From: Actinopolyspora xinjiangensis
GTDB lineage: Bacteria > Actinomycetota > Actinomycetes > Mycobacteriales > Pseudonocardiaceae
Length of the DNA: 64,000 nucleotides
Assembly (NCBI RefSeq): GCF_900104475.1
Contig: NZ_FNJR01000004.1
Coordinates: 124,001 to 188,000, forward strand
Direction: 5' to 3'
The notes beneath the pieces were generated by a model, which saw nothing but the letters and a program-made list of their open reading frames with translations, did not search any database and was not told the origin of the DNA. Every line of letters begins with the position of its first letter. Position 1 is the stretch's first letter. A program made the position numbers and the translations under genes. Positions 1 to 8,995 of this stretch are shown piece after piece.

Positions 1-878
1 GCCAGTCGTTCGTCGACCGCGTCGGCGAGCTCGATCGAAGTGGTCACCAGCACGCTGGCGGCCAGCGTGTCGTGCTCGGCCTGACTGATCAGGTCGGTGG
101 CGACGTGCACCGGATCGGCGGTCTCGTCGGCCAGCACGGCGATCTCGGTCGGTCCGGCCTCGGCGTCGATCCCGACGATGTTGCGCAGTTGCCGCTTCGC
201 CGCCGTGACGTAGACGTTGCCGGGACCGGTGACCATGTCCACCGGCAGCAGCTCCCGCCCGTCCGTGTCCACACCACCGTAGGCCAGCAGTCCCACGGCC
301 TGCGCACCGCCGACGGCCCAGACCTCGTCAACCCCGAGCAACGCCGCGGCCGCGAGGATGGTCGGGTGCGGCCTGCCGCCGAACTCCGCCTGAGGCGGAG
401 AGCACACCACCAGTGACTCCACACCGGCCGCCTGAGCCGGAACCACGTTCATCACGACGCTGGAGGGGTAGACGGCCAGCCCGCCGGGAGCGTAGAGCCC
501 CACCCTGGAGACCGGGACCCAACGCTCGGTGACCGTGCCGCCGGGCGCGACCTCGGTGGTGACGTCGGTCCGACGCTGCTCGGCGTGCACCTTCCTGGCA
601 CGACTCACGGACTCCTCGAGGGCGGTGCGGATCGACGGGTCCAGACCACGCAGCGCCTCGTGCAGCTCCTCGTCCGGCACCCGCACCCGCTCGGGGCGAA
701 CGGAGTCGAACCGCTCGGTGTGCTCCAGGGCGGCGGCGACTCCCCGTTCGGCGATGTCCTCGAGCAGCGGCCGCACCGCGGGCAGCGCGTGCTCCACGTC
801 CATACCGGCTCGTGGCAGCCTGGTACGCAGCTCACCGACGGACGGCTCCCGACCCCGCAGGTCGATACGGCTGAGCAT
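1..878 (-). CDS. hisD: Histidinol dehydrogenase, 3' part cut by window edge
   Basis: HisD catalyses the last two steps of histidine synthesis, the NAD-dependent oxidation of L-histidinol to L-histidine, in the cytoplasm. The first 292 residues are visible of a family that usually has about 430. Recognisable parts are the GLYAPGG stretch, the [11 protein letters not shown] segment, the [11 protein letters not shown] segment and the SQAEHD motif. In that motif Q266 and H269 correspond to zinc-binding residues of the family. The ATG at 878 starts MLSRIDLRG, the usual N-terminus. The gene runs off the left edge, so the rest of the his operon presumably lies outside the window. The divergent neighbour is a secreted carboxypeptidase gene. 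Confidence 0.96.
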   Translation of the reverse strand, partial: MLSRIDLRGREPSVGELRTRLPRAGMDVEHALPAVRPLLEDIAERGVAAALEHTERFDSVRPERVRVPDEELHEALRGLDPSIRTALEESVSRARKVHAEQRRTDVTTEVAPGGTVTERWVPVSRVGLYAPGGLAVYPSSVVMNVVPAQAAGVESLVVCSPPQAEFGGRPHPTILAAAALLGVDEVWAVGGAQAVGLLAYGGVDTDGRELLPVDMVTGPGNVYVTAAKRQLRNIVGIDAEAGPTEIAVLADETADPVHVATDLISQAEHDTLAASVLVTTSIELADAVDERL

Positions 879-1092
879 GGGTTTCCCTCCGCGAAACGTT
901 GCTGGTTACCAGGGTAGCCGCACGGCCGCTCGCCCCCGTCGGCAGCTCCTGATCGCCTCGCGGTCTCCCCCTCGGAGGCCGGGCGCGAGTCCGCCGAAAA
1001 GCGGCCCCGTTCTCCTACGTGAGTAGGTTGTGACCAGGAGTAACCGGAGTGAATCTCGAACGGTCAGCACATCCCTGACCGATCGGAGAGGC
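879..1092. promoter_or_regulatory. Divergent hisD / carboxypeptidase intergenic region
   Basis: This 214-bp gap separates two divergent genes, so it must hold at least two promoters. On the plus strand TAGGTT at 1024-1029 is a plausible -10 box for the carboxypeptidase, with an expected transcript start near 1036. A GGAGAGG ribosome site lies just before the ATG at 1093. I could not identify the hisD promoter elements with confidence. Confidence 0.4.
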
Positions 1093-2355
1093 ATGTACCC
1101 GTTACGACGACGAGCGGTGACGGCGTTGTCCCTCACCGCGTTGCTGTTCGTACTGCCGGTCACACAGTCGGCCACAGCCGACCAGGTGACTTCCGGTGAC
1201 GCCGAACCGGATTCGGCACGGGCCGTGTACCGCGTACCGAACACCGACTCCGCCTCGCGCACAGCGGTCAACCGCACCGGGGCCCTGGTGCTCTCGGTCG
1301 ACGAGGGCACGGCCTTCGTGTCGGCGACCCCGGAGCAGGCACGGCGGCTCCGCTCCAGGGGCATGGCCCCGCGCCGGGTAGCGGACGGACCGGCCCGGTT
1401 CCAGAACGCACCGGCACGCCCGGCCGAGTTCCCCCCGGAGGATGGCGACTACCACACCTACTCGGAAACCCTCGCCGAGATCGAGGAAGCGGCCACCGAC
1501 CACCCTGGAATCGTCGACAGCACCTCGGCGGGAAGCTCGGCGCTGGGCAGGGACATCCCGGTGGTCAAGATCAGTGACCGGGCGGACATCGACGAAGCGG
1601 AACCGGAAGTGCTGTTCACCTGCAACCAGCACGCCCGTGAACACCTCACGGCGGAGATGTGTCTGCACATCCTGCGGCGCTACACCGACGGATACGGTTC
1701 GGACCCGGAGATCACGGAGGACGTCGACAGCCGGGAGATCTGGGTCGTCCCCATGGTGAATCCGGACGGTGCGACATACGACGTGACGAGAACGGGATAC
1801 CGGGGCTGGCGCCGCAACCGGCAGGGCACTCCGGTGGACCTGAACCGCAACTGGGGTTACCAGTGGGGTTGCTGCGGGGGCTCCAGCGGGAACCCGAGCC
1901 AGCCGACCTACCGCGGCCCGGCGCCCTTCTCCGCACCCGAAACCTCCGCGGTGCGGGACTTCGTCGAATCACGCGTGGTGGGTGGAAGGCAGCGGATAAC
2001 CGCGCACATTGACTTCCACAGCTTCTCGGAGCTGGTGCTGTGGCCGTACGGCTACACCACGGCCGACACGGCGCCGGGCATGACGCGGGAGCAGTACCGG
2101 AGGTTCGCCGAACTGGGCAACGCGATGGCAGGAACCAACGGCTACACCCCGATGCAGTCCAGCGACCTCTACGTCACCGACGGAAGCGTGAACGACTGGA
2201 TGTGGGCCGAACACGGAATCTTGTCGTTCACCTTCGAGATGTATCCCGGCGGCGGCGGTTTCGACGGTTTCTACCCACCGGACGAGGTCATCCAGCGGGA
2301 GACCAGCCGCAACGACGAGGCGGTCGCCATGTTGCTGGACGAAGCGGGCAACTGA
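1093..2355 (+). CDS. Secreted zinc carboxypeptidase, M14 family
   Basis: This 420-residue protein is predicted to be exported and to remove C-terminal residues from peptides. Residues 1-30 form a signal peptide: arginines after MYPL, a hydrophobic core, then an ATA-type cleavage site. A propeptide-like region of about 100 residues follows. The catalytic domain shows the M14 zinc ligands H180 and E183 (HARE motif) and H309 (IDFHSF), with the general base E382 (FTFEMYP). Three adjacent cysteine/glycine-rich residues (GCCGG) lie mid-domain. I chose the ATG at 1093 over a GTG at 1030 because GGAGAGG precedes it and it gives a clean signal peptide. The peptide-type ABC importer nearby could take up its products, which is inference. 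Confidence 0.92.
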   Translation: MYPLRRRAVTALSLTALLFVLPVTQSATADQVTSGDAEPDSARAVYRVPNTDSASRTAVNRTGALVLSVDEGTAFVSATPEQARRLRSRGMAPRRVADGPARFQNAPARPAEFPPEDGDYHTYSETLAEIEEAATDHPGIVDSTSAGSSALGRDIPVVKISDRADIDEAEPEVLFTCNQHAREHLTAEMCLHILRRYTDGYGSDPEITEDVDSREIWVVPMVNPDGATYDVTRTGYRGWRRNRQGTPVDLNRNWGYQWGCCGGSSGNPSQPTYRGPAPFSAPETSAVRDFVESRVVGGRQRITAHIDFHSFSELVLWPYGYTTADTAPGMTREQYRRFAELGNAMAGTNGYTPMQSSDLYVTDGSVNDWMWAEHGILSFTFEMYPGGGGFDGFYPPDEVIQRETSRNDEAVAMLLDEAGN

Positions 2356-2366
2356 ACACGCCCGGT

Positions 2367-2398
2367 GGGGGTGGGGAATCACCTGCCTCCCCACCCCC
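2367..2398. terminator. Hairpin terminator between convergent genes
   Basis: A perfect 11-bp inverted repeat (GGGGGTGGGGA / TCCCCACCCCC) with a 10-nt loop lies 11 bases after the carboxypeptidase stop and just before the end of the convergent small membrane gene. No U-tract follows, as is common in high-GC actinomycetes. It could serve both strands. Confidence 0.75.
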
Positions 2399-2404
2399 GG
2401 AGCG

Positions 2405-2557
2405 TCACCCGAGCAGCAGCACCATGGCCCCCAGCACGATCCCGAGCACCACGACCACCGCGGCGGTGATCAGCAACCAACGCAGTTGCGGGTGTTCATC
2501 ACGGATCTCCGACCTGGCTCGTTCGCGCCATTGCGTGAACGTGGTCTGTTCACTCAT
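2405..2557 (-). CDS. Small single-pass membrane protein, 50 aa
   Basis: The product has an amphipathic, charged N-terminus (residues 1-26, including RERARSEIRDE) followed by one hydrophobic helix at residues 27-49 ending in LLLG. The ATG at 2557 is preceded by GGAGAG at a good distance; a longer frame exists upstream but lacks such a site. I do not recognise a family. It lies downstream of the ABC importer on the same strand, with a gap of 94 bases, so co-transcription is possible but unproven. Confidence 0.6.
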   Translation of the reverse strand: MSEQTTFTQWRERARSEIRDEHPQLRWLLITAAVVVVLGIVLGAMVLLLG

Positions 2558-2651
2558 CAGTGCTCTCCACAACCAATCGGGCGCCTCGGTCACCACGGCA
2601 CGTGGCGACCGTGCACTGGACAATCACCTCACCCTGCCACACTTCCCGGCC

Positions 2652-3293
2652 CTACCACCGGATGACGTCGTCACCGGCCCAGGCGAGCAGCAGGGGCTCG
2701 TCGTGGCTGATGGCCAGCACTCCGGTCCCCTCCTCGTTCACCAGTTCCCCGACCACCCGTACGAGCGCGGCCGTGGTTGAGGCGTCCAGCATCCCCGTCA
2801 TCTCGTCGCAGATCAGGTAGCGCGGGCGCGGCGCCACAGCCCGTGCCAGGCAGGCCCGCTGCAACTGCCCGTCACTGACCTCGTGCGGCATCCGGTCGAG
2901 CAACTCGTCGTTGAGCCCGGTGAGCTCGGCCAGCTCACCGACCCTCCGCCACGGGCGCCGTATCCCGCGCGCTCGCAGTGGCTCGGAGACGACCTGGCGC
3001 AGCGTCATGCGCGGATCCACAGCGGGGCGAGGCTGCTGGAAGACGATCCCGACCGCCGTTCGCAGCTCGGCCGGCACCGAGTACCGGGCGCCCCGGACCG
3101 GACGACCGTCCAACTCGACGGTGCCCGACCAGGGGCGTTGCAGCAACGCCAGCACGCGGGCGAGCGTGGACTTGCCGCATCCGCTCGGTCCCGCAAGCCC
3201 ACGAACCGCCCCCGGCGGCACCACGACGTCCACTCGGTCGAGCACCGCGCGGCCACGGTCGTAGCCAGCGACCACCTCCCTGGCCCTCAGCAT
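2652..3293 (-). CDS. ABC transporter ATPase, DppF/OppF-like, second ATPase of the operon
   Basis: A 213-residue nucleotide-binding subunit for a peptide/nickel-type importer. It has Walker A (GPSGCGKST), a Q-loop and Walker B (YLICDEMTG). The ABC signature reads VSDGQ instead of LSGGQ, and the Walker B region is unusual in having M after the catalytic E. It is short for OppF/DppF because it lacks the C-terminal oligopeptide-transporter extension. The ATG at 3293 overlaps the stop of the upstream ATPase (ATGCTGA), which suggests translational coupling. It probably pairs with the upstream ATPase as a heterodimer, in which one site may be less active; that is inference from the altered signature. 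Confidence 0.88.
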   Translation of the reverse strand: MLRAREVVAGYDRGRAVLDRVDVVVPPGAVRGLAGPSGCGKSTLARVLALLQRPWSGTVELDGRPVRGARYSVPAELRTAVGIVFQQPRPAVDPRMTLRQVVSEPLRARGIRRPWRRVGELAELTGLNDELLDRMPHEVSDGQLQRACLARAVAPRPRYLICDEMTGMLDASTTAALVRVVGELVNEEGTGVLAISHDEPLLLAWAGDDVIRW

Positions 3294-4264
3294 GGCGGAT
3301 GCGCCGCGACCGACCTGCTGCCGTACTCGACGAGCGCGGGGTCCCCGTTGCAGGGGGCCACGCCGGGCGTGTCCGGACAGCGCAGGCAGAACACACAGCC
3401 CCACTCCCGCTCCAGCTCGGCGAGCTCGGTGAGTGCGGGCGGGTGCCCCGGGACGGGCTGGAAGCCCGCCTCCGGCATGGCTTCCAGCAATCCTTTCGTG
3501 TAGGGGTGCCAGGGTCGGTGGAACACTTCCTCCGCCGGGCCGCTCTCCACCACCCGGCTGGCGTACATCACCGCCACGTGAGTGGCCACGCGCTTGGCGG
3601 CGGCCAAGTCATGGGTGATCAACAACACTCCTCTGTTCCGGTCGGCGAGTTCGCCGAGCAGATCCGTGACGCGGTCGACCAACGGCCGGTCCAGGCCGGT
3701 GGTCGGCTCGTCGGCGATGACCACGGAGGGATCGGCCACCAGTGCCGAGGCCACCGCGACACGTTGGGCCATACCGCCGGACAGCTCATGCGGGTAGTGC
3801 GCCAGGTCCGCCGGGGCGAGCCCGACGCGCCCGGCCAGTTCGTCCACCGAGCCGTGATCGACGCGACCGCGCAACTCGCGGAAGGTCTCGGCCAGTTGGT
3901 CGCGCGCGGTACGCACCGGGGTCAGGTGCGTCGCGGCCGACTGCGGCACCAGACCGATCCGCCTGCCCCGGACCCGGCGCGCGAGCACGTGTTCGGAGCT
4001 GGACAGCAGCTCGACCTCCTCGTCCGTGCCGGGATGCAGCCAGGCACGACCACGGATCCAGGCGTTCGAGGGCAACAACCCGAGCAGGGCCGAGGCCAGC
4101 ACGGACTTACCGCATCCGGACTCGCCCACCAGGGCCAGTACCTGCCCGGGGGACAGCCGAACCCTGGCGTCGGTGACGGCGTGCACCGGCCCGGAGCCCC
4201 GGCTCCGGCCGAGCTCGAAGCGCACCGACATGTCGTCCAGCCACAGCAGTGGTGGTTCCTGCAC
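3287..4264 (-). CDS. ABC transporter ATPase, DppD/OppD-like
   Basis: A 325-residue ATPase with Walker A at residues 47-54 (K53), signature LSGGMAQR and Walker B VVIADEPTTGLD. The C-terminus carries the oligopeptide/dipeptide-type extension with clustered cysteines (CVFCLRCPDTPG...PC). In some family members this tail binds an iron-sulfur cluster. The start is a GTG at 4264 with GGAGTGA upstream; an in-frame ATG further upstream is closed by a stop. Its end overlaps the next ATPase. A 155-bp gap separates it from the permease gene upstream, so transcription continues through a short tandem repeat. Confidence 0.92.
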   Translation of the reverse strand: MQEPPLLWLDDMSVRFELGRSRGSGPVHAVTDARVRLSPGQVLALVGESGCGKSVLASALLGLLPSNAWIRGRAWLHPGTDEEVELLSSSEHVLARRVRGRRIGLVPQSAATHLTPVRTARDQLAETFRELRGRVDHGSVDELAGRVGLAPADLAHYPHELSGGMAQRVAVASALVADPSVVIADEPTTGLDRPLVDRVTDLLGELADRNRGVLLITHDLAAAKRVATHVAVMYASRVVESGPAEEVFHRPWHPYTKGLLEAMPEAGFQPVPGHPPALTELAELEREWGCVFCLRCPDTPGVAPCNGDPALVEYGSRSVAAHPPC

Positions 4265-4338
4265 CGATGATCACTCCATCAGGATCGTCTCCTGGCGCCG
4301 GACGGTGTCGCCGGTCCGCCGGAACGGGTCGAAGGGGC

Positions 4339-4371
4339 GGGCGGGGTCCGGGCGGGGTCCGGGCGGTGTCC
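4339..4371. repeat. Three tandem 11-bp units inside the ABC operon
   Basis: Three adjacent copies of an 11-bp unit (GGGCGGGGTCC, GGGCGGGGTCC, GGGCGGTGTCC) lie in the 155-bp gap between permease and ATPase genes. The first two are identical and the third has one change. The role is unknown; it may simply be slippage in GC-rich DNA or affect expression of the downstream ATPases. Confidence 0.7.
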
Positions 4372-4419
4372 CGCACCGGCCGGACGTTCGATCGGGGAAT
4401 CGGGTCGAGCACCGGCGGC

Positions 4420-5343
4420 TCACAGCGCCAGTTCGGAACGGCGGGTGGGAACCACGCGATCGCGCCAGACAGCGGCGATGCCGGAGACCGACAGCGTGGT
4501 GGCCACGAGCAGCGCGGCTGGGAAGGCCACGATCCACCAGGCACCGAGCAGCACTCCCTCCCTGCCGTCGGAGAGGATGTTGCCGATGCTGGCCAGGTGG
4601 GGCGGCAGCCCGAGTCCGAGGAAGCTCAACGCGGTCTCGTGGAAGACCGCGTGCGGCACCAGCAGCACGGCGGACAACGCCGCTTGAGGCACGATCGCGG
4701 GAAGCAGGTGCTTGCGCAGCACCCACCAGCGTCCCGCCCCGGAGGAGACGGCCGCGTCCACGTAGGGGCGGTTGCGCAGGCCGAGGACCTCGGAACGCAC
4801 CACACGCGCGACTGTGGCCCAGTGGGTCAGACCGATGGACAGCACAACGGCGAGCACCGTCCCCTGGTAGAGCGCGACGATCACGATCCCCAGCAGCAGG
4901 TGCGGCACGGCGTTGACCGCGTCGACCACTCGCATCAACAGCCGGTCCGCCCAACCGCCGAGGGAACCCGAGACGGCCCCCACAGCGGTGCCGAGCAGCG
5001 CGGACACGGCGGTGCTGACCACGGCAACCAACAGGGAGACCCGCAGTCCCGCGAGGGAGCGGACGAACAGGTCCCTTCCCGAGGTGTCGGTACCGAACGG
5101 ATGCTCGGGACCGGGTGACAGGCGAACGGCCTGGTAGTCCACGGTGCCGGGGGCACTGGACAACGTCGGCACCAGCAGCGCCGCCAGCACGAGCAGGGCC
5201 AGCACGCTCACCGCCGCGCCGAGACGCAGCCGCGCCCGCGCGGCACCACCGGTGCCACGCGCGGTTCCGGCACGCACGCGCGCGGCGCTGCGCCAGGAGC
5301 GGTGTTCGCCAGCGGTGGTGTCGTGGGAGTCGAGCTCAACCAT
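4420..5343 (-). CDS. ABC transporter permease, DppC-like
   Basis: A 307-residue inner-membrane permease of the peptide/nickel uptake family. A hydrophilic N-terminus of about 40 residues precedes the first membrane segment (about 43-62). A large extracytoplasmic loop contains the family-typical HPFGTDTSGRDLFVR segment. The cytoplasmic EAA loop, which docks on the ATPases, is visible around DAAVSSGAGRWWVLRKHLLP. The ATG at 5343 overlaps the end of the partner permease by 8 bases, so the two are likely translationally coupled. Substrate cannot be deduced. Confidence 0.93.
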   Translation of the reverse strand: MVELDSHDTTAGEHRSWRSAARVRAGTARGTGGAARARLRLGAAVSVLALLVLAALLVPTLSSAPGTVDYQAVRLSPGPEHPFGTDTSGRDLFVRSLAGLRVSLLVAVVSTAVSALLGTAVGAVSGSLGGWADRLLMRVVDAVNAVPHLLLGIVIVALYQGTVLAVVLSIGLTHWATVARVVRSEVLGLRNRPYVDAAVSSGAGRWWVLRKHLLPAIVPQAALSAVLLVPHAVFHETALSFLGLGLPPHLASIGNILSDGREGVLLGAWWIVAFPAALLVATTLSVSGIAAVWRDRVVPTRRSELAL

Positions 5344-6346
5344 CGGCGGAGACCCTCGGATCCAGTAGTACGGCCGCCACGTCGGCCAGCAGGGAGCCGA
5401 GCAGCACGGCGGCCGTGGCCAACAGTGTCAGGACCGTCAGCAGCGGGTAGTCGGCCGCTCGCGCTGCGGTGACCACGGCGGAGGCCACCCCCGGCCAGGA
5501 GAAGACCTCCTCCACCAGAACCGCCCCGGTAACCAGCTCCGGAACACGAGCGCCGATCAGCGTCACGAACGGCAGCAGCGCCGTCGGAAGGGCGTGTCGC
5601 AGCACCACGACGCGCTCGCGCAGTCCTCTCGCCCGGGCACCGGTGACGTGGTCCTCGGTGAAGGCGGCCAGCAGTGACTGCCGGACGTGCAGCACGAGCC
5701 AGGGGCTCTGCGAAAGCCCCAGCACCGCCGCCGGAAGCACCAGGTGCTCGGCCACCTGGGCCGGACCGAGCGCGCTGCCCGCGTCGGTGAGCCCGGCCAC
5801 CGGCAACCAGCCGAGCCCGAGCGAGAACGACGCGATCGCCAGCAGCGCCACCACGAAGGGGGGAATGCCCTCCAGGGCGTGGCCGAGCGCCGTGATCAAC
5901 CGGTCGAGCCATCCTCCCTGGCGCCAGGCGGCCAGCGTGCCGACGAACAGCGAGAACACCACGGCCAGCGCCAGCCCGCAGCCCGCGAGCAGCAGCGTCC
6001 AGGGCAGGCGCTCCGCCAGTACATCGGCGACCGGTCGACGCATCGAGCGGGACACCCCGAGATCACCGGAGAGGACTCCGCCCAGCCAGTCCAGGAACCG
6101 CAGCGGCACCGGACGGTCCAGCCCCAGCTGCTGCCGTACCCGGGCCACGTCCGCCGCGGACGCGTCGAAGATCTGGACCCCGTAGTACTGGTGGATCGGA
6201 TCGAACGGCGAGGCCGCGGCGAGCAGGAACACGGCCAACGAGACGAACAGCAGCACGGGCACGGCCAGCACTATCCGACGCGCGACCAGCCCGGCCACCG
6301 CCGTCGCCCGCCCCCGACCGCCGGGAGGTGACGCTCGACCGCTCAC
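5336..6346 (-). CDS. ABC transporter permease, DppB-like
   Basis: A 336-residue permease with an N-terminal membrane segment (ARRIVLAVPVLLFVSLAVFLL) typical of DppB/OppB and an EAA loop around ARARGLRERVVVLRHALP. I placed the start at the GTG at 6346 because it overlaps the stop of the binding-protein gene as GTGA. A longer frame would overlap that gene by 37 bases. The segment DPIHQYYGVQI after the first helix fits the family. It forms the channel with the DppC-like protein. Confidence 0.92.
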   Translation of the reverse strand: MSGRASPPGGRGRATAVAGLVARRIVLAVPVLLFVSLAVFLLAAASPFDPIHQYYGVQIFDASAADVARVRQQLGLDRPVPLRFLDWLGGVLSGDLGVSRSMRRPVADVLAERLPWTLLLAGCGLALAVVFSLFVGTLAAWRQGGWLDRLITALGHALEGIPPFVVALLAIASFSLGLGWLPVAGLTDAGSALGPAQVAEHLVLPAAVLGLSQSPWLVLHVRQSLLAAFTEDHVTGARARGLRERVVVLRHALPTALLPFVTLIGARVPELVTGAVLVEEVFSWPGVASAVVTAARAADYPLLTVLTLLATAAVLLGSLLADVAAVLLDPRVSADG

Positions 6347-7932
6347 TTCTTCGGTGTCCAGTCCTCGACGTTCCACCACGGCCCCCAGGTCGTACCGTGC
6401 GTGTGCGGTTCCACGACGGGTTGGTAACCGTTCCAGACGCCGGTACGCACCACATAGCTGTGCTGGATGAACGCCAGGTAGACCAGCCCCGGGTCCTCGA
6501 CGTAGGCGCGTTGCGCCTCCTTGTAGTGCCGCGCCCGCTCGGCCTCGCCCACGGTGTTCCTCCCCGCGTCCAGCGCCGCGTCCACCCGACTGTTGCGGTA
6601 CTTGGCCGGATTCCGGTAGGTGCCGGTGCCGATCATCGAGGAGTGCAGCCCGGGATACATCTGCGGGTCGGGGTCGAGGGGGGTGCCGCCGCCCAGCACG
6701 ATCGCGTCGGTGCCGATGCGTTCGGCCGCCTCGGTGCGGTCCACTCCGGCCAGTTCGACCCGCACCCCGACCTTGCCCGCGTCCGAGGCGAAGGCCTGGG
6801 CGAACTTCTTGCGAAGGGTGTCGTCGGCGAAGTACATCACGGTGAAGCTCGCGCGAGTGCCGTTCCTGGTCCGGATGCCGTCCGAACCGCTCCGCCAGCC
6901 CCCTTCCTCCAGGATCTCGCGAGCCCGCCGCTGGTCGAACTCCAACCTCGCCTCGGGCTCGTGGAACCGCTCCATCGACGGTGGGATGGGGGTGTAGGCG
7001 GGCTCGCCGTGCCCACCGAGCAGGCTGTCGACCATCTCGGAGCGGTTCGCCGCCAGATTGAGCGCCATCCGCACAGCGGGATCACCCGTGACCGGGTGGT
7101 CTGCGGGCAGGGTGATGGCCCGGTAGTCGGCGGTGTCGTGGTGCACGGTGCGATAGGCGCCGCCGCCCACGCGTTCGGCCAGCAGGGGCGGCAGTACGGT
7201 GCCGTCGAACTCGCCTGCTTGAACCCGCTGCGCACGGGTGTTGTCGTCGGTGGCGAACACGACGGTGATCTCGCCGATCCGAGGGGTACCACCCCAGTAG
7301 TTCCGGTTCGCGCGCCAAACCATCCGCTCCCCGCGCCGCCACTCCGCGAGCCGGTAGGGACCGGTGCCGACCGGCTGGGTGTTGAGCGGGGAGCGTTCCT
7401 GCGGTATCGCTTCGGCCAGGGCGGACGCGGGAAGTATGCCCATCACCATCCGGGCGGGCCAAGCGGCGTAGGGAACGTTGAGCCGGAACCGTACGGTGTG
7501 CTCGTCCACCGCCTCGACCTCGTCGAGCATCGACAGCCCGGAACTGATCGTGGCGGCGTAGGCCGGATCGATGGCGGCGCGGTAGGTGGCGACCACGTCG
7601 CGCGCGCCGAACGGTTCGCCGTTGTGGAACTTCACCCCGCGACGCAGCCGCACCGTCCAGGTACGCGCGTCGTCCGAGGGGCGGGGTTGCTCGGCCGCCA
7701 GCGCCGGGCGCAGTCGTCCGTTGCCGTCGAAGGCGAGCAGTCCGTCGTAGAACTTGGCCGCTCCCCAGCGAGCGTAGCCCAGCAGGGGGTTGAGGCTGCT
7801 CGGCTCGTACCCGTCGGCCAGCAGCATGTTCGCGGGATCGCCCCCGCCGGTTCCGCTGGGGGCCGCGCAGGAGGTGCTCGCCACGGCGAGGGCCGCCATG
7901 GAGGAGGTGATCAGTGTACGCCGGTTCAGCAC
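6343..7932 (-). CDS. ABC transporter substrate-binding lipoprotein, SBP family 5
   Basis: A 529-residue extracytoplasmic solute-binding protein of the peptide/nickel (OppA/DppA/NikA) family. The N-terminus has a twin-arginine pair (NRRTL), a hydrophobic stretch and a candidate lipidation cysteine at C22; the residues before it are less hydrophobic than a standard lipobox. The mature part shows family segments such as LNPLLGYARWGAAKFYDGLL, WTVRLRRGVKFHNGEPF and the C-terminal HTHGTTWGP. It is the first gene of a five-gene importer operon. The TAGGGT box lies only 6 bases before the GTG start, so the transcript is probably leaderless. Likely substrates are peptides or peptide-like compounds; nickel or other ligands cannot be excluded. 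Confidence 0.92.
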   Translation of the reverse strand: MLNRRTLITSSMAALAVASTSCAAPSGTGGGDPANMLLADGYEPSSLNPLLGYARWGAAKFYDGLLAFDGNGRLRPALAAEQPRPSDDARTWTVRLRRGVKFHNGEPFGARDVVATYRAAIDPAYAATISSGLSMLDEVEAVDEHTVRFRLNVPYAAWPARMVMGILPASALAEAIPQERSPLNTQPVGTGPYRLAEWRRGERMVWRANRNYWGGTPRIGEITVVFATDDNTRAQRVQAGEFDGTVLPPLLAERVGGGAYRTVHHDTADYRAITLPADHPVTGDPAVRMALNLAANRSEMVDSLLGGHGEPAYTPIPPSMERFHEPEARLEFDQRRAREILEEGGWRSGSDGIRTRNGTRASFTVMYFADDTLRKKFAQAFASDAGKVGVRVELAGVDRTEAAERIGTDAIVLGGGTPLDPDPQMYPGLHSSMIGTGTYRNPAKYRNSRVDAALDAGRNTVGEAERARHYKEAQRAYVEDPGLVYLAFIQHSYVVRTGVWNGYQPVVEPHTHGTTWGPWWNVEDWTPKK

Positions 7933-7938
7933 GGGAGA

Positions 7939-7968
7939 ACCCTAGAAACTGCTGCAACCGAATGGCAA
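7939..7968 (-). promoter_or_regulatory. Promoter of the ABC importer operon, probably leaderless
   Basis: On the minus strand TTGCCA (7968-7963) and TAGGGT (7944-7939) are separated by 18 bases, a good sigma-70-type arrangement. The -10 box ends 6 bases before the GTG start of the binding protein, so the expected first transcribed base is the start codon itself. Confidence 0.6.
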
Positions 7969-8061
7969 CAAGATGAGACGTTGCCTACCCGGACTCACTC
8001 GTCGCGAATCCACCACTCGTGGGAGGATGAGCGCGCAGTCAGGCCATCACGGGAGGACCAA

Positions 8062-8853
8062 GTGCGCGTCGCGCTGTGTCAGATCGCGTCCACATCGGAC
8101 CCGAACGCGAATCTTGAGCTCGTGGCGGGAGGAGTACGACGCGCCGCCGAGGCCGGCGCGGAGCTCGCGGTCTTCCCGGAAGCCACCATGGCCTGTTTCG
8201 GGGTCCCGCTGGCACCACTGGCCGAACCGCTGGACGGCCCGTGGGCGGGTGAGGTGGGCAGGCTCGCCGAGGATGCCGGTATCACCGTCGTGGCGGGCAT
8301 GTTCACCCCCACCGACGACGGCCGTGTGAGCAACACGCTGCTGGTGACCGGGCCGGAAACGCGGGCGCGTTACGACAAGATCCACCTCTACGACGCGTTC
8401 GGCTTCGCCGAATCGCGCACCGTCTCCCCCGGGGAGCAGCCGCTGACCGTGCGGCTGCCGAGCGCCACCGTGGGACTGACGACCTGCTACGACGTCCGCT
8501 TCCCCGGACTGTTCACCACCCTGGCCGAACGCGGCGCCTCGGTGCTGGTGACCGCGGCTTCGTGGGGAGCGGGAACGGGCAAGCGGGAGCAGTGGGAACT
8601 GCTCACCCGCGCCAGGGCGCTGGACTCCACTTCGTGGGTACTCGCCTGCGGACAGGCCGATCCGCGCAGCATCGGGCGGGAGCCCGCGGCCAAGGCCCCC
8701 ACCGGAATCGGGTACAGCACCGTGGTCAACCCCTACGGCGTGATACACGACCAGCTCGAGGCCGAACCGGACGTACTGATCACCGACATCGAACCCGAGC
8801 GCGCCGAACGGGCCCGGGAGGAGATTCCGGTGCTGGCCAACCGGAAGTTCTGA
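8062..8853 (+). CDS. Carbon-nitrogen hydrolase (nitrilase superfamily amidase)
   Basis: A 263-residue cytoplasmic enzyme that should hydrolyse a C-N amide bond. The catalytic triad is intact: E40 (FPEA), K106 (YDKIHLYD) and C142 (TTCYDVRFP). The sequence style resembles deaminated-glutathione amidase and omega-amidase branches (KIHLYDAFG, CYDVRFP), but the exact substrate is uncertain. The GTG start at 8062 is preceded by GGGAGGA. Mycothiol-using organisms lack glutathione, so a role in repair or salvage of another small amide is more likely than NIT1-type repair; this is inference. Confidence 0.88.
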   Translation: MRVALCQIASTSDPNANLELVAGGVRRAAEAGAELAVFPEATMACFGVPLAPLAEPLDGPWAGEVGRLAEDAGITVVAGMFTPTDDGRVSNTLLVTGPETRARYDKIHLYDAFGFAESRTVSPGEQPLTVRLPSATVGLTTCYDVRFPGLFTTLAERGASVLVTAASWGAGTGKREQWELLTRARALDSTSWVLACGQADPRSIGREPAAKAPTGIGYSTVVNPYGVIHDQLEAEPDVLITDIEPERAERAREEIPVLANRKF

Positions 8854-8995
8854 ACGTCACCGGAGAGCACCAGCCGCCCCTGGCCGTCGAAGCCGGAGCG
8901 CCCCGAATCCACCGCCGTGTCCACTGTGGCGGGAGGCGGGCCGCGACGGCGAGAATCCGCGAAGGCCCCCACACCCCGACGACGAGGAGCCGATC

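Noticed and set aside
4339-4371. CRISPR-like array
   Set aside because: Only three 11-bp units with no spacers; a simple tandem repeat.
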